The notes under the pieces were generated by a model that saw only the letters and a program-made list of their open reading frames with translations, searched no databases and was not told the origin of the DNA. Below, in pieces: positions 35,577 through 43,813 of a stretch of 64,000 nt of DNA (the stretch's first letter is position 1; every line of letters starts with the position of its first letter). The translations under genes and the position numbers were made by a program. The stretch is from contig VGBL01000007.1 of assembly GCA_016870515.1 (NCBI GenBank), positions 59,619-123,618 of the forward strand, given 5' to 3'. The stretch comes from Actinomycetota bacterium. GTDB lineage: Bacteria > Actinomycetota > Actinomycetes > S36-B12.

Positions 35577-36017
35577 ATGGCTGACCAGACCGAGTCCACC
35601 ATCGACATCGAAGCGCCAGCGTCGCTCATTATGGACGTGATCGCCGATCTGCCCGCCTACCCCTCATGGAGCGACGGCATCAGCCAGGTCACAGTGCTGG
35701 AGGAGAAGGACGGCCGCCCGCTGCGCGCGCGCTTTCATCTGGAGTCCGGGCCCATCCGCGACACCTATGAGTTGCTCTACGACTGGGATGGCGATCGCCG
35801 CGTCTCGTGGACGCTCACCAGTGGCGACATGCTCAAGGCCATGGATGGCACCTACCTCCTCGAGCCCCACGGTGACTCGACCGCCGTGCACTACCGCCTG
35901 GCGGTCGACGTCAAGATCCCCATGATCGGGATGATCAAGCGCAAGGCCGAGAGGGTCATCGTCGACACGGCCCTCAAGGGACTGCGCAAGCGAGTCGCGG
36001 AGATCGGTCAGCCGTAG
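35577..36017 (+). CDS. SRPBCC-family protein (TB16.3/Rv2185c-like)
   Basis: A 146-residue START-like protein: ESTIDIEAPASLIMDVIADL, then YPSWSDGISQV, a central RVSWTLTSGDMLKAMDGTY and the final amphipathic helix (KGLRKRVAEIG). It resembles mycobacterial TB16.3 near fadD15. Probably binds a lipid or polyketide; no catalytic residue can be assigned. Confidence 0.87.
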   Translation: MADQTESTIDIEAPASLIMDVIADLPAYPSWSDGISQVTVLEEKDGRPLRARFHLESGPIRDTYELLYDWDGDRRVSWTLTSGDMLKAMDGTYLLEPHGDSTAVHYRLAVDVKIPMIGMIKRKAERVIVDTALKGLRKRVAEIGQP

Positions 36018-36023
36018 CGCGCG

Positions 36024-36746
36024 TCAGACGACGGCGCCGTTGTCGCCGTCGTCGTCGCGTCGACGATCGCCCGACCTGGCGATCAAGGTGATGAATCCGG
36101 CCGTGAACGCCGCGAAGCCGAGGCCGGCAAGCCAACCGCCCGCGCCCGTCGCGTATGCCGTGACGACGGCAATGGGGCCGCCGATCGTGCCTGCCCATGC
36201 GAAAGCATCGAAGCGGTCGCGCGGCCGCGGCAGCGGAGGCGGCGGAGGGGGCACGAAGCGCTCGTCGTCGGGATCCTCGGCGGGGACGTAGTCGCGCGGA
36301 CCGCTCGGCGGCCGCGTGTGCTGACGCACCAGGCGTGACGAGAGTCCGGAGCCACCGGGCTTTGCAGCGGGTTCGTCAGGCCCGGTCTCCTCGAAGCCCG
36401 CGACGATGCGCTCCCAGGCGGCGTCGATCTCGACGGACGATGCGTGCGCCATGTCTTCGGCGTCGACACGTCGCGCCGCGTCGGCATGGAAGTCCGCCCG
36501 CAGCGCGGGGAGTTGCTGCTCGACGGCCGCTCGAGCCTCGGTGAGGCGCGCGCGCTCGACGAAGATGCGCGTCGTGGGGCGATCCGGCGGGTGTACGTCG
36601 CGGTAGGGCCCGGTCTCGCCGGCCAGGGGCTCGGCGTAGGCGGTGAGGCCGCAGGCGCGCAGGATCTCCATCACGTGGTCGACGAGGGGCGGATCGACGT
36701 CGACGAGCTTGGCGTAGGACGCTGCCGGCAAGCCGGACTCTGGCAT
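36024..36746 (-). CDS. Conserved actinobacterial membrane protein, function unknown
   Basis: A 240-residue protein. The N-terminus (SYAKLVDVDPPLVDHVMEIL) and an alpha/beta region around RIFVERARLTEARAAVEQ form a cytosolic domain. A proline-rich linker (FVPPPPPPLPRP) leads to two C-terminal membrane helices. I know similar proteins from actinobacteria but no function. Its promoter uses the stop codon of the neighbouring gene. Confidence 0.75.
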   Translation of the reverse strand: MPESGLPAASYAKLVDVDPPLVDHVMEILRACGLTAYAEPLAGETGPYRDVHPPDRPTTRIFVERARLTEARAAVEQQLPALRADFHADAARRVDAEDMAHASSVEIDAAWERIVAGFEETGPDEPAAKPGGSGLSSRLVRQHTRPPSGPRDYVPAEDPDDERFVPPPPPPLPRPRDRFDAFAWAGTIGGPIAVVTAYATGAGGWLAGLGFAAFTAGFITLIARSGDRRRDDDGDNGAVV

Positions 36747-36752
36747 GGGCCC

Positions 36753-36758
36753 AGGCTA
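36753..36758 (-). promoter_or_regulatory. -10 box TAGCCT overlapping a stop codon, leaderless start
   Basis: On the minus strand TAGCCT starts with the TAG stop of the alpha/beta hydrolase gene and lies 6 nt before ATG 36746. Confidence 0.45.
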
Positions 36759-37499
36759 CGGAAGTCGGCTGACGAAGGCGATGCTGCCCGCGACGATCGT
36801 CTCGGCGTCGTTGTCGACTGTGGCCACGTGGTAGGAGTCGCGCAGCACCACCTCGGTCTTGTCGGAGCTCGACACGTGATCGAGGATGTAGCGGCTGTTG
36901 GATGCCTCGACGACGTGGTCGACCTCGCTGCGGAAGAGCAGGAGGGGGTTGCGCACCTTGGGCAGGTCGTCCTTGGTCAGCTTCCACAGCTTGGTCAGCG
37001 AGTGGGCCGCCTTGAGCGGGATCTTGTCGTAGGCGCCCTCGTCCTGCCCGGGCTTCTTGATGTCATTGGAGATGCCGGGGAACGCCGGCACGATGGCCTG
37101 GAGCACCGGGAGCAGGAAGCGATCGGGTCGCTCGGAGTGCACCGCGGGGTTGACCAGCACGATGCCGCGGATGGCGTCGCCATATTGTTCGGCCAGGCGC
37201 AGGGTCAGCGAGCCGCCCATCGACAGTCCGCAGACGAACACGCGCTCGCACGACTTGGCAAGCTCCAGGTAGGACCGATCGGCCTCGGCATACCAGTCCT
37301 CCCAGCGGGTGAGATTCATGTCCTGCCAGCGAGTGCCGTGGCCGGGGAGGCGTGGCACACGCACGGTGTGGCCCTCGGCGGCCATGCGCTCGCCCCACGG
37401 TTTCATCGACTTGGGGGATCCGGTGAAGCCGTGGAGGAGGAGGACGCCGGTGACCCCTCCGTCGACGGCCAACGGATCGGCTCCGAGGAACAGCGGCAT
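36756..37499 (-). CDS. Alpha/beta hydrolase, carboxylesterase/monoacylglycerol-lipase type
   Basis: A 247-residue hydrolase with VLLLHGFTGSPKSM for the oxyanion hole, nucleophile elbow GLSMGGSL and the likely catalytic His in SYHVATVDND, preceded by an acidic SEVDHVV. The short length fits Est30-like lipases. ATG 37499 has an almost perfect AAGGAGGT four bases upstream, rejecting the track start at 37535. Confidence 0.9.
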   Translation of the reverse strand: MPLFLGADPLAVDGGVTGVLLLHGFTGSPKSMKPWGERMAAEGHTVRVPRLPGHGTRWQDMNLTRWEDWYAEADRSYLELAKSCERVFVCGLSMGGSLTLRLAEQYGDAIRGIVLVNPAVHSERPDRFLLPVLQAIVPAFPGISNDIKKPGQDEGAYDKIPLKAAHSLTKLWKLTKDDLPKVRNPLLLFRSEVDHVVEASNSRYILDHVSSSDKTEVVLRDSYHVATVDNDAETIVAGSIAFVSRLP

Positions 37500-37538
37500 G
37501 CGGACCTCCTTCGGGTGCCACTGATAGTGCCACACGGC

Positions 37539-37544
37539 TAGGGT
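37539..37544 (+). promoter_or_regulatory. -10 box TAGGGT, leaderless start
   Basis: TAGGGT is 7 nt before GTG 37552. Confidence 0.5.
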
Positions 37545-37551
37545 TGAGGCC

Positions 37552-38268
37552 GTGCTCTACTGGTTATTCAAGTGGATCGTCATCGGCCCATGGCTGCGCG
37601 TGCTCTATCGACCGTGGACCGAAGACATGGACGTCATCCCCCCTCAGGGTCCCGCGATCCTGGTGAGCAACCACCTCTCCTTCTGCGATTCCTTCTTCCT
37701 TGCGCTGGTCGTGGATCGCCGCATCACCTTCCTGGCCAAGCAGGAGTACTTCACGGGCAAGGGCATCAAGGGCCTGATCAGCAGGGCCTTCTTCACCGGC
37801 GTGGGCCAGGTTCCGATCGACAGGTCGAGCGGCCGCGCCGCCGAGGCGGCCATCAACACCGGCTTGCGCGTGCTGTCCGATGGCCACCTTCTCGGCATCT
37901 ACCCCGAGGGCACACGCACGGCCGACGGCCGCCTGTATCGCGGCAAGACCGGCGTGGCACGCATGGCGCTCGAGAGCCGTGTGCCTGTCATTCCGGTGGC
38001 CATGATCGGCACCTACGAGATCCAGCCGCCCGGCCAAGTGCGTCCGCACATCCGACGCGTCGGCATTCGTTTCGGCCAGCCGCTGGACTTCTCCCGCTAC
38101 GACGGCCTCGAGGGTGATCGCTTCGTCCTGCGCTCGGTGACCGACGAGATCATGTATGCCCTCATGGGGCTGTCCGATCAGGAATACGTCGATGTCTACG
38201 CCGCGCGGGCCAAGCAGATCAGGGCCGAGAAGGCCGCTGTGGCGGCCGGGGAGCCGGACGACGACTAG
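37552..38268 (+). CDS. 1-acyl-sn-glycerol-3-phosphate acyltransferase (PlsC family)
   Basis: A 238-residue acyltransferase with the four PlsC blocks: SNHLSFCDSFF (HX4D variant), a FTGVGQVPIDR segment, YPEGTRTADGRL and VPVIPVAM. It places the second acyl chain on phosphatidate precursors. Together with fadD and the lipase-like hydrolase it suggests lipid metabolism at this locus, as around Rv2182c. It overlaps the SDR gene tail-to-tail by 4 nt. Confidence 0.92.
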   Translation: MLYWLFKWIVIGPWLRVLYRPWTEDMDVIPPQGPAILVSNHLSFCDSFFLALVVDRRITFLAKQEYFTGKGIKGLISRAFFTGVGQVPIDRSSGRAAEAAINTGLRVLSDGHLLGIYPEGTRTADGRLYRGKTGVARMALESRVPVIPVAMIGTYEIQPPGQVRPHIRRVGIRFGQPLDFSRYDGLEGDRFVLRSVTDEIMYALMGLSDQEYVDVYAARAKQIRAEKAAVAAGEPDDD

Positions 38269-39026
38269 GAGCCCTCGAAGCCGGGGCGCGGCACCCAGCT
38301 CATCAGGGTCGTGGTGAAGCCACCGTCGACCACGATGTCGGCGCCGGTGACATAGCGAGCCCGGCTGCTGCACAAGAAGGCGACGACATCGGCGATGTCG
38401 TCGGGCATGGCCACTCGGCCGATCGGCACCGCGCGGTCGCGGCGCTCGGCTACGCCGGGCGCCTGGTAGTACTCCTCGGTCATCGGAGTGCGGACCATGC
38501 CCGGACTGACGGTGTTGCTGCGGATGCCCTGCGGGCCGAGCTCGAGGGCGAGCTGCTGCGACATGACGATCAGGGCGGCCTTCGACGCGCTGTACGCACC
38601 GCTGTTGGCCTGGGCGTGGGTACCGGAGATGGATGCCACGTGCACGAGCGAGCCACCACCGCGCTCAGTCATCCCGCGGGCGAACTCGCGCGACACGAGC
38701 AGGTAGCCGGTCAGGTTCACCGAAATCAGCGCATCCCAGTCTGCGATCTCGACGTCGACGAGTGCGCCGGGCCGGATAATGCCAGCGGCATTGACGACGA
38801 TGTCGCACGGGCCGATGCGATCGGCAAGCGCTTCGACAGCTGATTCGCTCGAGATGTCGCAGTCCTCGGCGCGCAGCCCCGATCCGTCAAGGGGCGCGAT
38901 GTCGCGGTCGACGGCGATGACGTCGGCCCCCGCGGCGGCCAAGGCGAGCGCTGCGGCTCGCCCAATGCCGCTGCCCCCGCCGGTGACGACGGCCCGGCGT
39001 CCCCTCAGGCCCAGCCAGTCAGACAT
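38265..39026 (-). CDS. SDR-family NAD(P)-dependent oxidoreductase
   Basis: A 253-residue classical short-chain dehydrogenase: TGGGSGIG cofactor motif, NAAG, catalytic Ser in VASISGTH, YSASK with Tyr and Lys, and a C-terminal TGADIVVDGGF. The acidic residue after the second strand (VDRD) suggests NAD. It is the last gene of the SDR-GntR-FMO-SDR operon, overlapping the FMO gene by 8 nt. Substrate unknown. Confidence 0.93.
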   Translation of the reverse strand: MSDWLGLRGRRAVVTGGGSGIGRAAALALAAAGADVIAVDRDIAPLDGSGLRAEDCDISSESAVEALADRIGPCDIVVNAAGIIRPGALVDVEIADWDALISVNLTGYLLVSREFARGMTERGGGSLVHVASISGTHAQANSGAYSASKAALIVMSQQLALELGPQGIRSNTVSPGMVRTPMTEEYYQAPGVAERRDRAVPIGRVAMPDDIADVVAFLCSSRARYVTGADIVVDGGFTTTLMSWVPRPGFEGS

Positions 39027-40299
39027 GGGCGTCCTGCGTGGACTCGAGGAAGGCCAGGGCGGACCTCGTCTGCTCGACCTGGTCGAGCCACAGGGGCCGC
39101 AGGATGTCGATGCGCCACTCGTGAGCCTGGAGCTTGGTCAGCGGCCCCGCGATGGGCAGGAAGCCGCCAGCCTTCTCGTGCATGGCGATCATCCGCACGG
39201 CGACGTCGGCCTGCAGGCAGTAGATGGGCGGCTGCGGGCCGCGAGCGCCGATCAGGCCGATGAGGTAGAGCTTCTCCAGGTCGAGGGCCACGATTGCGCC
39301 GCCGACGCGCAGCGGCACGCCGTCCTGCCGCACGAGCAGTGACTCGTCGAGGAACGGCAGCGATGCGTGGAATCCGGTCGCCCACAGGATCGTGTCGAAG
39401 TCATCGCTGGTGCCGTCGACGAAGTGCACGGTGGTGCCCTCGAATCGCTCGATGCCCGGGCGCACCGTGATGCGGCCGTGCTGGATCCAATACAGCAGGA
39501 GGTCATTCACGACGGGCGGTCCGTCGGCCAGCGTGTGGTGGTCGGGCTCGGGCATGCCCGGGTAGTCGGTGGCCGTGCCCACCGACACTCGCATCATCAT
39601 GCGGGCGATGAGGTCCTGCTCCTCGAAGGTGAACTCCTGCATCCAGGCGAGCTCCGAGCGTGGCTTGCCGAAGAACGTCTTCGGCTGGAAGAAGTGGCCT
39701 CGGCGCATCACGATGTGCGTGTCGAGGTGGTCCTGAGCAGCGTCGACGGCGAGATCGCATCCGGAGTTGCCCGAGCCCACCACCAGGACCCGACGGCCCT
39801 CGAGGTCACCGGTGTTGCGGTAGGACCCCGAGTGGATCTGCTTGCCGGTGAAGGTGCCGGGGATCTCGGGGACGCGCTGGTCTCGCAGGTGGCCGTTGGC
39901 AACGAGCACGCCGTCGTACTCGCGCGTCACGCCGTCGGAAGTCGTCACCGACCAGCCGGCGGAGCCGACCGGACCCGCGCTCGGTAGGGGTTCCACGCGG
40001 TCGACGGTCGTGTTGAACGTGATGTGTCGCTTCAGGTCGAAGGTGTCGGCGTAGAGGTGGAAGTACTCGAGCATCTGGTCGCGGTGCGGGAAGAGCGGCC
40101 AGTGAGCGGGCATCGGAAGGTCGGGGAAGCCGGTGACCTGGCGTGAGGTGATCAGGTGCAGGGCGTCGTAGTCGTGGTTCCAGTGACCACCGATGGTGTC
40201 CGACTTCTCGAAGCAGTCGACGTCATATCCGGCGTCGAGCGTGGCCTTGAGGGAGGCGAGGCCGGCGGGTCCGCCGCCGATGATGCAGTAGCGCGACAT
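39019..40299 (-). CDS. Flavin-containing monooxygenase
   Basis: A 426-residue NAD(P)H/FAD enzyme. FAD motif IGGGPAGL at the N-terminus, FMO fingerprint FTGKQIHSGSY, and NADPH motif VGSGNSGC. The fingerprint ends in Tyr rather than the Trp-Pro of Baeyer-Villiger enzymes, so oxygenation of a soft heteroatom is likelier. GTG 40305, which overlaps the GntR stop, is an alternative start. Confidence 0.92.
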   Translation of the reverse strand: MSRYCIIGGGPAGLASLKATLDAGYDVDCFEKSDTIGGHWNHDYDALHLITSRQVTGFPDLPMPAHWPLFPHRDQMLEYFHLYADTFDLKRHITFNTTVDRVEPLPSAGPVGSAGWSVTTSDGVTREYDGVLVANGHLRDQRVPEIPGTFTGKQIHSGSYRNTGDLEGRRVLVVGSGNSGCDLAVDAAQDHLDTHIVMRRGHFFQPKTFFGKPRSELAWMQEFTFEEQDLIARMMMRVSVGTATDYPGMPEPDHHTLADGPPVVNDLLLYWIQHGRITVRPGIERFEGTTVHFVDGTSDDFDTILWATGFHASLPFLDESLLVRQDGVPLRVGGAIVALDLEKLYLIGLIGARGPQPPIYCLQADVAVRMIAMHEKAGGFLPIAGPLTKLQAHEWRIDILRPLWLDQVEQTRSALAFLESTQDAHV

Positions 40300-40301
40300 G
40301 G

Positions 40302-41039
40302 TCACCCCAGGTTGTCGTGGTGGTCGAAGACGTGGTGCATGAGCGGGAGGTCGAAGATGCCCTCGAACTGGGCGGCTGGGTAGCCCCGGGCGAACTCGCC
40401 GACGGTGCAGCGCACGTGATCCCGCCAGGCGGCCGCGGCCGCGTCGCGGTGGCGTTGCCGCACGGCGTGCAGGAGCCTTTCGTGTCGCTCGATGAGGGCC
40501 GAGTGGTCGAGCTCGTCGTAGGTGATGCCGAGGACCTTGACGAAGACCGGGATGTCGCGGGCCGTCTGGTCGAGCACGGCCGTGACGCGTGTGAGGCCGC
40601 TGAGATCGAAGAGCGCGGACTGAAAGTGCAGGTCAGCATCCATCATGAGCAGCGCATCGCCTTGCACCCCGGGGTTCCGCATCCGCCGCAGCAGTAGCTC
40701 GACGTCGTCGAACTCCGGTGCGGACGCCGCATCGAGCGACATGGCGTGGTTGAGGGCGAGCAGCCCGAGGCCGAGCCTCACGACGTAGACCTCCAGCACG
40801 TCGTCGAATGTTGGAGACGTCACAACGGCGCCGCGATTGCGTCGCAGGACGACGATGCCCTCGGCAGCGAGCAGGCGGATGCCCTCGCGCACCGGCCCGC
40901 GGGAGATACCGAGCTCCGCCGCGATGTCGGCCTCGATGAGCCGGTCTCCCGGTCGCAGCGTGCCCTGCAGGAGAGCCTCGCGGATCCGCTCGGCCACGAG
41001 CTCGGCGGTCGACAGATCGGGGAGTCGCTCGAAGGTCAT
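40302..41039 (-). CDS. GntR-family transcriptional regulator, FCD subfamily
   Basis: A 245-residue regulator with an N-terminal winged helix (LIEADIAAELGISRGPVREGIRLL in outline) and an all-helical FCD effector domain with candidate metal ligands (DADLHFQSAL, RHERLLHAV, AWRDHV). It lies inside the operon it probably controls; a perfect 16-bp palindrome in the operon promoter is its likely operator. The effector may be the pathway substrate. The start ATG 41039 overlaps the SDR stop. Confidence 0.93.
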   Translation of the reverse strand: MTFERLPDLSTAELVAERIREALLQGTLRPGDRLIEADIAAELGISRGPVREGIRLLAAEGIVVLRRNRGAVVTSPTFDDVLEVYVVRLGLGLLALNHAMSLDAASAPEFDDVELLLRRMRNPGVQGDALLMMDADLHFQSALFDLSGLTRVTAVLDQTARDIPVFVKVLGITYDELDHSALIERHERLLHAVRQRHRDAAAAAWRDHVRCTVGEFARGYPAAQFEGIFDLPLMHHVFDHHDNLG

Positions 41040-41731
41040 CGCATCACATCCGCCCCAGACAGCACGATGGTCTCGCCGTCCATGAAGCCGGCGATGCCGG
41101 ATCCGGTGAGGGTCCACACCCATTCGGCAATCTCGGCGGGCTGGGCCACGCGGCCGAGCGGGATGGATGCCGCTGCTTCGGCCATGCGCCCGGTGGCGGC
41201 GTTGCCCGGCGTATCGACCCAGCCGGGCGCGATGCCGTTGACGCGGACACCGCGCGGAGCGAGTTCGAGAGCGAGCTCCTTGGTGAGCATGACAACCGCT
41301 GCCTTGGATGCGCCGTAGAGCAGCTGTCCCGGCGAGACGGTGAAGGCATCGACCGAGGCGAAGTTGACGATCGCGGAGCCCGCGGGCATGCGCGGAACGC
41401 ACGCGGCGGTGACATTGAGGATGCCCAGCACGTTGACGTCGAAGATGCGGCGATAGAGCTCGTCGGTGTAGGTCTTGAGAGTCGTGGGGGGATACACGCC
41501 CGCGACGTTGGCCACCGCGTCGATCGAGCGCCCGCCAACCGTCCTGGCGAGCGCGGCCTCGACCGCTGCCCGGTCGCGCACATCGACGACGGCCGCCGTG
41601 AAGTCGGCATGGTCGTGCCGCATGTCGGGGGAGACGTCGATGCCGATGACCGACCAGCCGTGCGCGAGGTAGCAGCGGGCCGTGGCATGGCCCATGCCGC
41701 TCCCGGCCCCCGTGACGACGGCGACGCCCAT
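41036..41731 (-). CDS. SDR-family NAD(P)-dependent oxidoreductase
   Basis: A 231-residue short-chain dehydrogenase: TGAGSGMG, NVAG, catalytic Ser in FASVDAF, YGASK. Acidic residue in GIDVS suggests NAD. First gene of the operon; ATG 41731 is 7 nt after a -10 box and the leaderless start rejects the track start at 41770. Confidence 0.93.
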   Translation of the reverse strand: MGVAVVTGAGSGMGHATARCYLAHGWSVIGIDVSPDMRHDHADFTAAVVDVRDRAAVEAALARTVGGRSIDAVANVAGVYPPTTLKTYTDELYRRIFDVNVLGILNVTAACVPRMPAGSAIVNFASVDAFTVSPGQLLYGASKAAVVMLTKELALELAPRGVRVNGIAPGWVDTPGNAATGRMAEAAASIPLGRVAQPAEIAEWVWTLTGSGIAGFMDGETIVLSGADVMR

Positions 41732-41738
41732 GCGCCGC

Positions 41739-41773
41739 AGGCTAGGAACTCCTGACCAGATTGTCAACAATCT
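41739..41773 (-). promoter_or_regulatory. Promoter with GntR operator for the SDR-GntR-FMO-SDR operon
   Basis: On the minus strand: TTGACA (41767-41762), a 17-nt spacer, TAGCCT (41744-41739), then 7 nt to ATG. The -35 box is embedded in the perfect palindrome AGATTGTTGACAATCT (41758-41773), which has the GT-N-AC core seen in FCD-type GntR operators. Binding there would block sigma factor, so autorepression relieved by a ligand is predicted. Confidence 0.72.
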
Positions 41774-42245
41774 GCAAAGCCGTCAGGGAGGTTTACCGCC
41801 TAACGGCTAGAAGGACGGCCGAGGCGTCCGCGGCCTCACCCTCGGCGACCTGGCGTGACTGCGAGTCCTATGCCCGCCGCGCCCGCACGGGGTGCCCCGG
41901 CCAGAGTGTGCAGCCGTGGCAGGCGTGCCCGAGTGCCCTGGTGGAGTGGTTCACCCTGACGAAGTCGACGAGTGCTCTCGTGCGCTGCAAGAAGTCGGGT
42001 GCGTCCACCAAGTGGGTGTGGGCCTGACCCTGGCGCGCGGTGAGCGCTAGCGCATCGCCTCGAGTCCGCCGTTCGGCGATTTATGACGGTGCACGCGCCG
42101 CGGTCTCACAGGGCCAGCACATGCGCGGCACGTGACTTTTGTCCTCGGTGAGGATCAGCGTCACCGCGTCCGAGTAGCGCCGCATATCGATATCTAGAGG
42201 ACGCGTAGTTGACGATACGTGGCGCGGAAGCGGGGAGTGCGCGAG
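41774..42245 (+). other. Intergenic region between the SDR operon and glpK
   Basis: About 470 bases. No tRNA, terminator or recognisable gene is seen. The track ORF 41761-42027 has no family resemblance. A 34-codon minus-strand frame at 42081-42185 is described separately. Confidence 0.5.
42081..42185 (-). CDS. Possible micro-ORF with a CxxC motif
   Basis: 34 codons from an ATG, MRRYSDAVTLILTEDK..., with the motif MCWPCET near the end. Too short for the track. No ribosome binding site or clear -10 box is seen; it may be the tail of a lost gene. Reported because the text looks protein-like. Confidence 0.2.
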   Translation of the reverse strand: MRRYSDAVTLILTEDKSHVPRMCWPCETAARAPS

Positions 42246-43736
42246 TTACTCCTCGAGCCAGCCCTTCGCGCGCTCGACGGCCCGACGCCAGAGACGATGC
42301 GCGGCCTCGCCGCCTCCCTGGGGCGTGAACACCCGGTCGGTGCGACGGGTGGCGACGATCTGCTCCTGGGTCCACACCCCGGTGCCCAACCCGGCGAGGA
42401 ACGCCGCGCCCAGGCCGGTGGTCTGCAATTCCGCCGAGCGATCCACGGGAACGCGCACCTGGTCGGCCTGCATCTGGCAGAGCAGGTCGTTGGCGGCCGC
42501 CCCACCATCGACCGCGAGCCTCGGCAGTCGCACCCCGCCCTCGCTCGCCATGAGATCGACGACATCGCGCACTTCGAAGGCAATCGCCTCGAGCGTGGCC
42601 CGCACGATGTGGGCGCGGGTGGTGGCGCGCGTGATGCCGATGATCGTGCCGCGCGCGTAGGGATCCCAGTCGGGTGCACCGAGGCCGGTGAGCGCGGGGA
42701 CGAAGACCACGCCGCCGCTGTCGGGCACGGACTCGGCGATTGCCTGCGTTTCACTCGCGCTCGCGATGATGGCGAGTCCGTCACGCAGCCACTGCACCGC
42801 GGCACCCGTGACGAAGACCGCACCCTCAAGTGCGTAGGTGAGCGAGCCATCGGGTCGACCGAGGGCGACGGTGGTCAGCAGCCCGCTTGGCGATGGCACC
42901 GCGCGCTCACCGGTATTGACGAGCAGGAAGGAGCCCGTGCCGTAGGTGCACTTGGCGTCGCCTTCGGCGAAGCCCGCCTGCCCGACGAGCGCCGACTGCT
43001 GGTCGCCCGCGATGCCGGCGATGGGCAGGTCCAGCCCCAAGAGTGCGGCCGGATCGGTGCGGGCGATCTCGCCGTACGACGGCACGATCTCGGGCAGGGC
43101 GTCGATGGGAACGCCGAACAATGCCGCGAGCTCCGCGCTCCAGGTGCCGGTGCGGATATCGAAGAGCAGCGTCCGCGAGGCATTGGTGGGGTCGGTGACG
43201 TGATGAAGTCCCCGCGTCATGCGCGCAATCAGGTAGGAGTCGATCGTGCCGATGGCGACGCGCCCCGATGTCACCTGTGCCCAGGTGGTCGGATCGTTGC
43301 GCGCGACCCAGGCGATCTTGGTGCCGGAGAAATACGGGTCGAGCCGCAGGCCGGTGAGCTCGCTGACCCGCGGCTCATGTCCCTGCGACTTCCACTCGTC
43401 GCACATCGCAGCGGTACGCCGGTCCTGCCACACGATCGCTCGTCGCGCCGAGCCGAGCGTCTCGCGATCCCAGAAGCACACGGTCTCGCGCTGGTTGGTG
43501 ATGCCCAGAGCCGTGGGCGCCTCGGGCGAGGAGGCCAGCGCCTCGCGTGTCGCTTCGAGCGTTGCGCTCCAGATTTCGCCCGCATCGTGCTCCACCCAGG
43601 CGGCGCCGGCGCCGCCACCGTCTTGGGGGAAGTGCTGGGGGAACTCCCGGTAGCCGCGGGCGATCACCCGCGCCGCATCGTCGACGAGCAGGGCGGTGAC
43701 CCCGGTGGTCCCGGCATCGATGGACAGCACGGCCAT
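42246..43736 (-). CDS. glpK: Glycerol kinase
   Basis: A 496-residue FGGY kinase: ATP/phosphate motif DAGTTGVTALLVD, NQRETVCFWDRE, GDQQSALVGQ, TYGTGSFLLVNTG and GAPDWDPYARG, which are the glycerol-kinase features. It makes glycerol-3-phosphate for lipid synthesis or glycolysis. ATG 43736 lies 6 nt after TAGGGT. No glpF or glpD is adjacent. Confidence 0.95.
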   Translation of the reverse strand: MAVLSIDAGTTGVTALLVDDAARVIARGYREFPQHFPQDGGGAGAAWVEHDAGEIWSATLEATREALASSPEAPTALGITNQRETVCFWDRETLGSARRAIVWQDRRTAAMCDEWKSQGHEPRVSELTGLRLDPYFSGTKIAWVARNDPTTWAQVTSGRVAIGTIDSYLIARMTRGLHHVTDPTNASRTLLFDIRTGTWSAELAALFGVPIDALPEIVPSYGEIARTDPAALLGLDLPIAGIAGDQQSALVGQAGFAEGDAKCTYGTGSFLLVNTGERAVPSPSGLLTTVALGRPDGSLTYALEGAVFVTGAAVQWLRDGLAIIASASETQAIAESVPDSGGVVFVPALTGLGAPDWDPYARGTIIGITRATTRAHIVRATLEAIAFEVRDVVDLMASEGGVRLPRLAVDGGAAANDLLCQMQADQVRVPVDRSAELQTTGLGAAFLAGLGTGVWTQEQIVATRRTDRVFTPQGGGEAAHRLWRRAVERAKGWLEE

Positions 43737-43742
43737 GTCCTG

Positions 43743-43748
43743 ACCCTA
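43743..43748 (-). promoter_or_regulatory. -10 box TAGGGT, leaderless start of glpK
   Basis: TAGGGT is 6 nt before ATG 43736 on the minus strand. Confidence 0.5.
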
Positions 43749-43813
43749 GCCAGCCGCGGCCCTTCGTCGGCTAGGCTCTGCACACGTTTACACATCCGGC
43801 TTCGGGAGTGGTC

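Noticed and set aside
41761-42027. 88-codon plus-strand ORF in the SDR-glpK gap
   Set aside because: Composition is not protein-like, it starts within the operator palindrome, and I see no family resemblance.
41900-42060. Possible tRNA in the SDR-glpK gap
   Set aside because: No acceptor pairing and no T-loop GTTCGA motif could be found.
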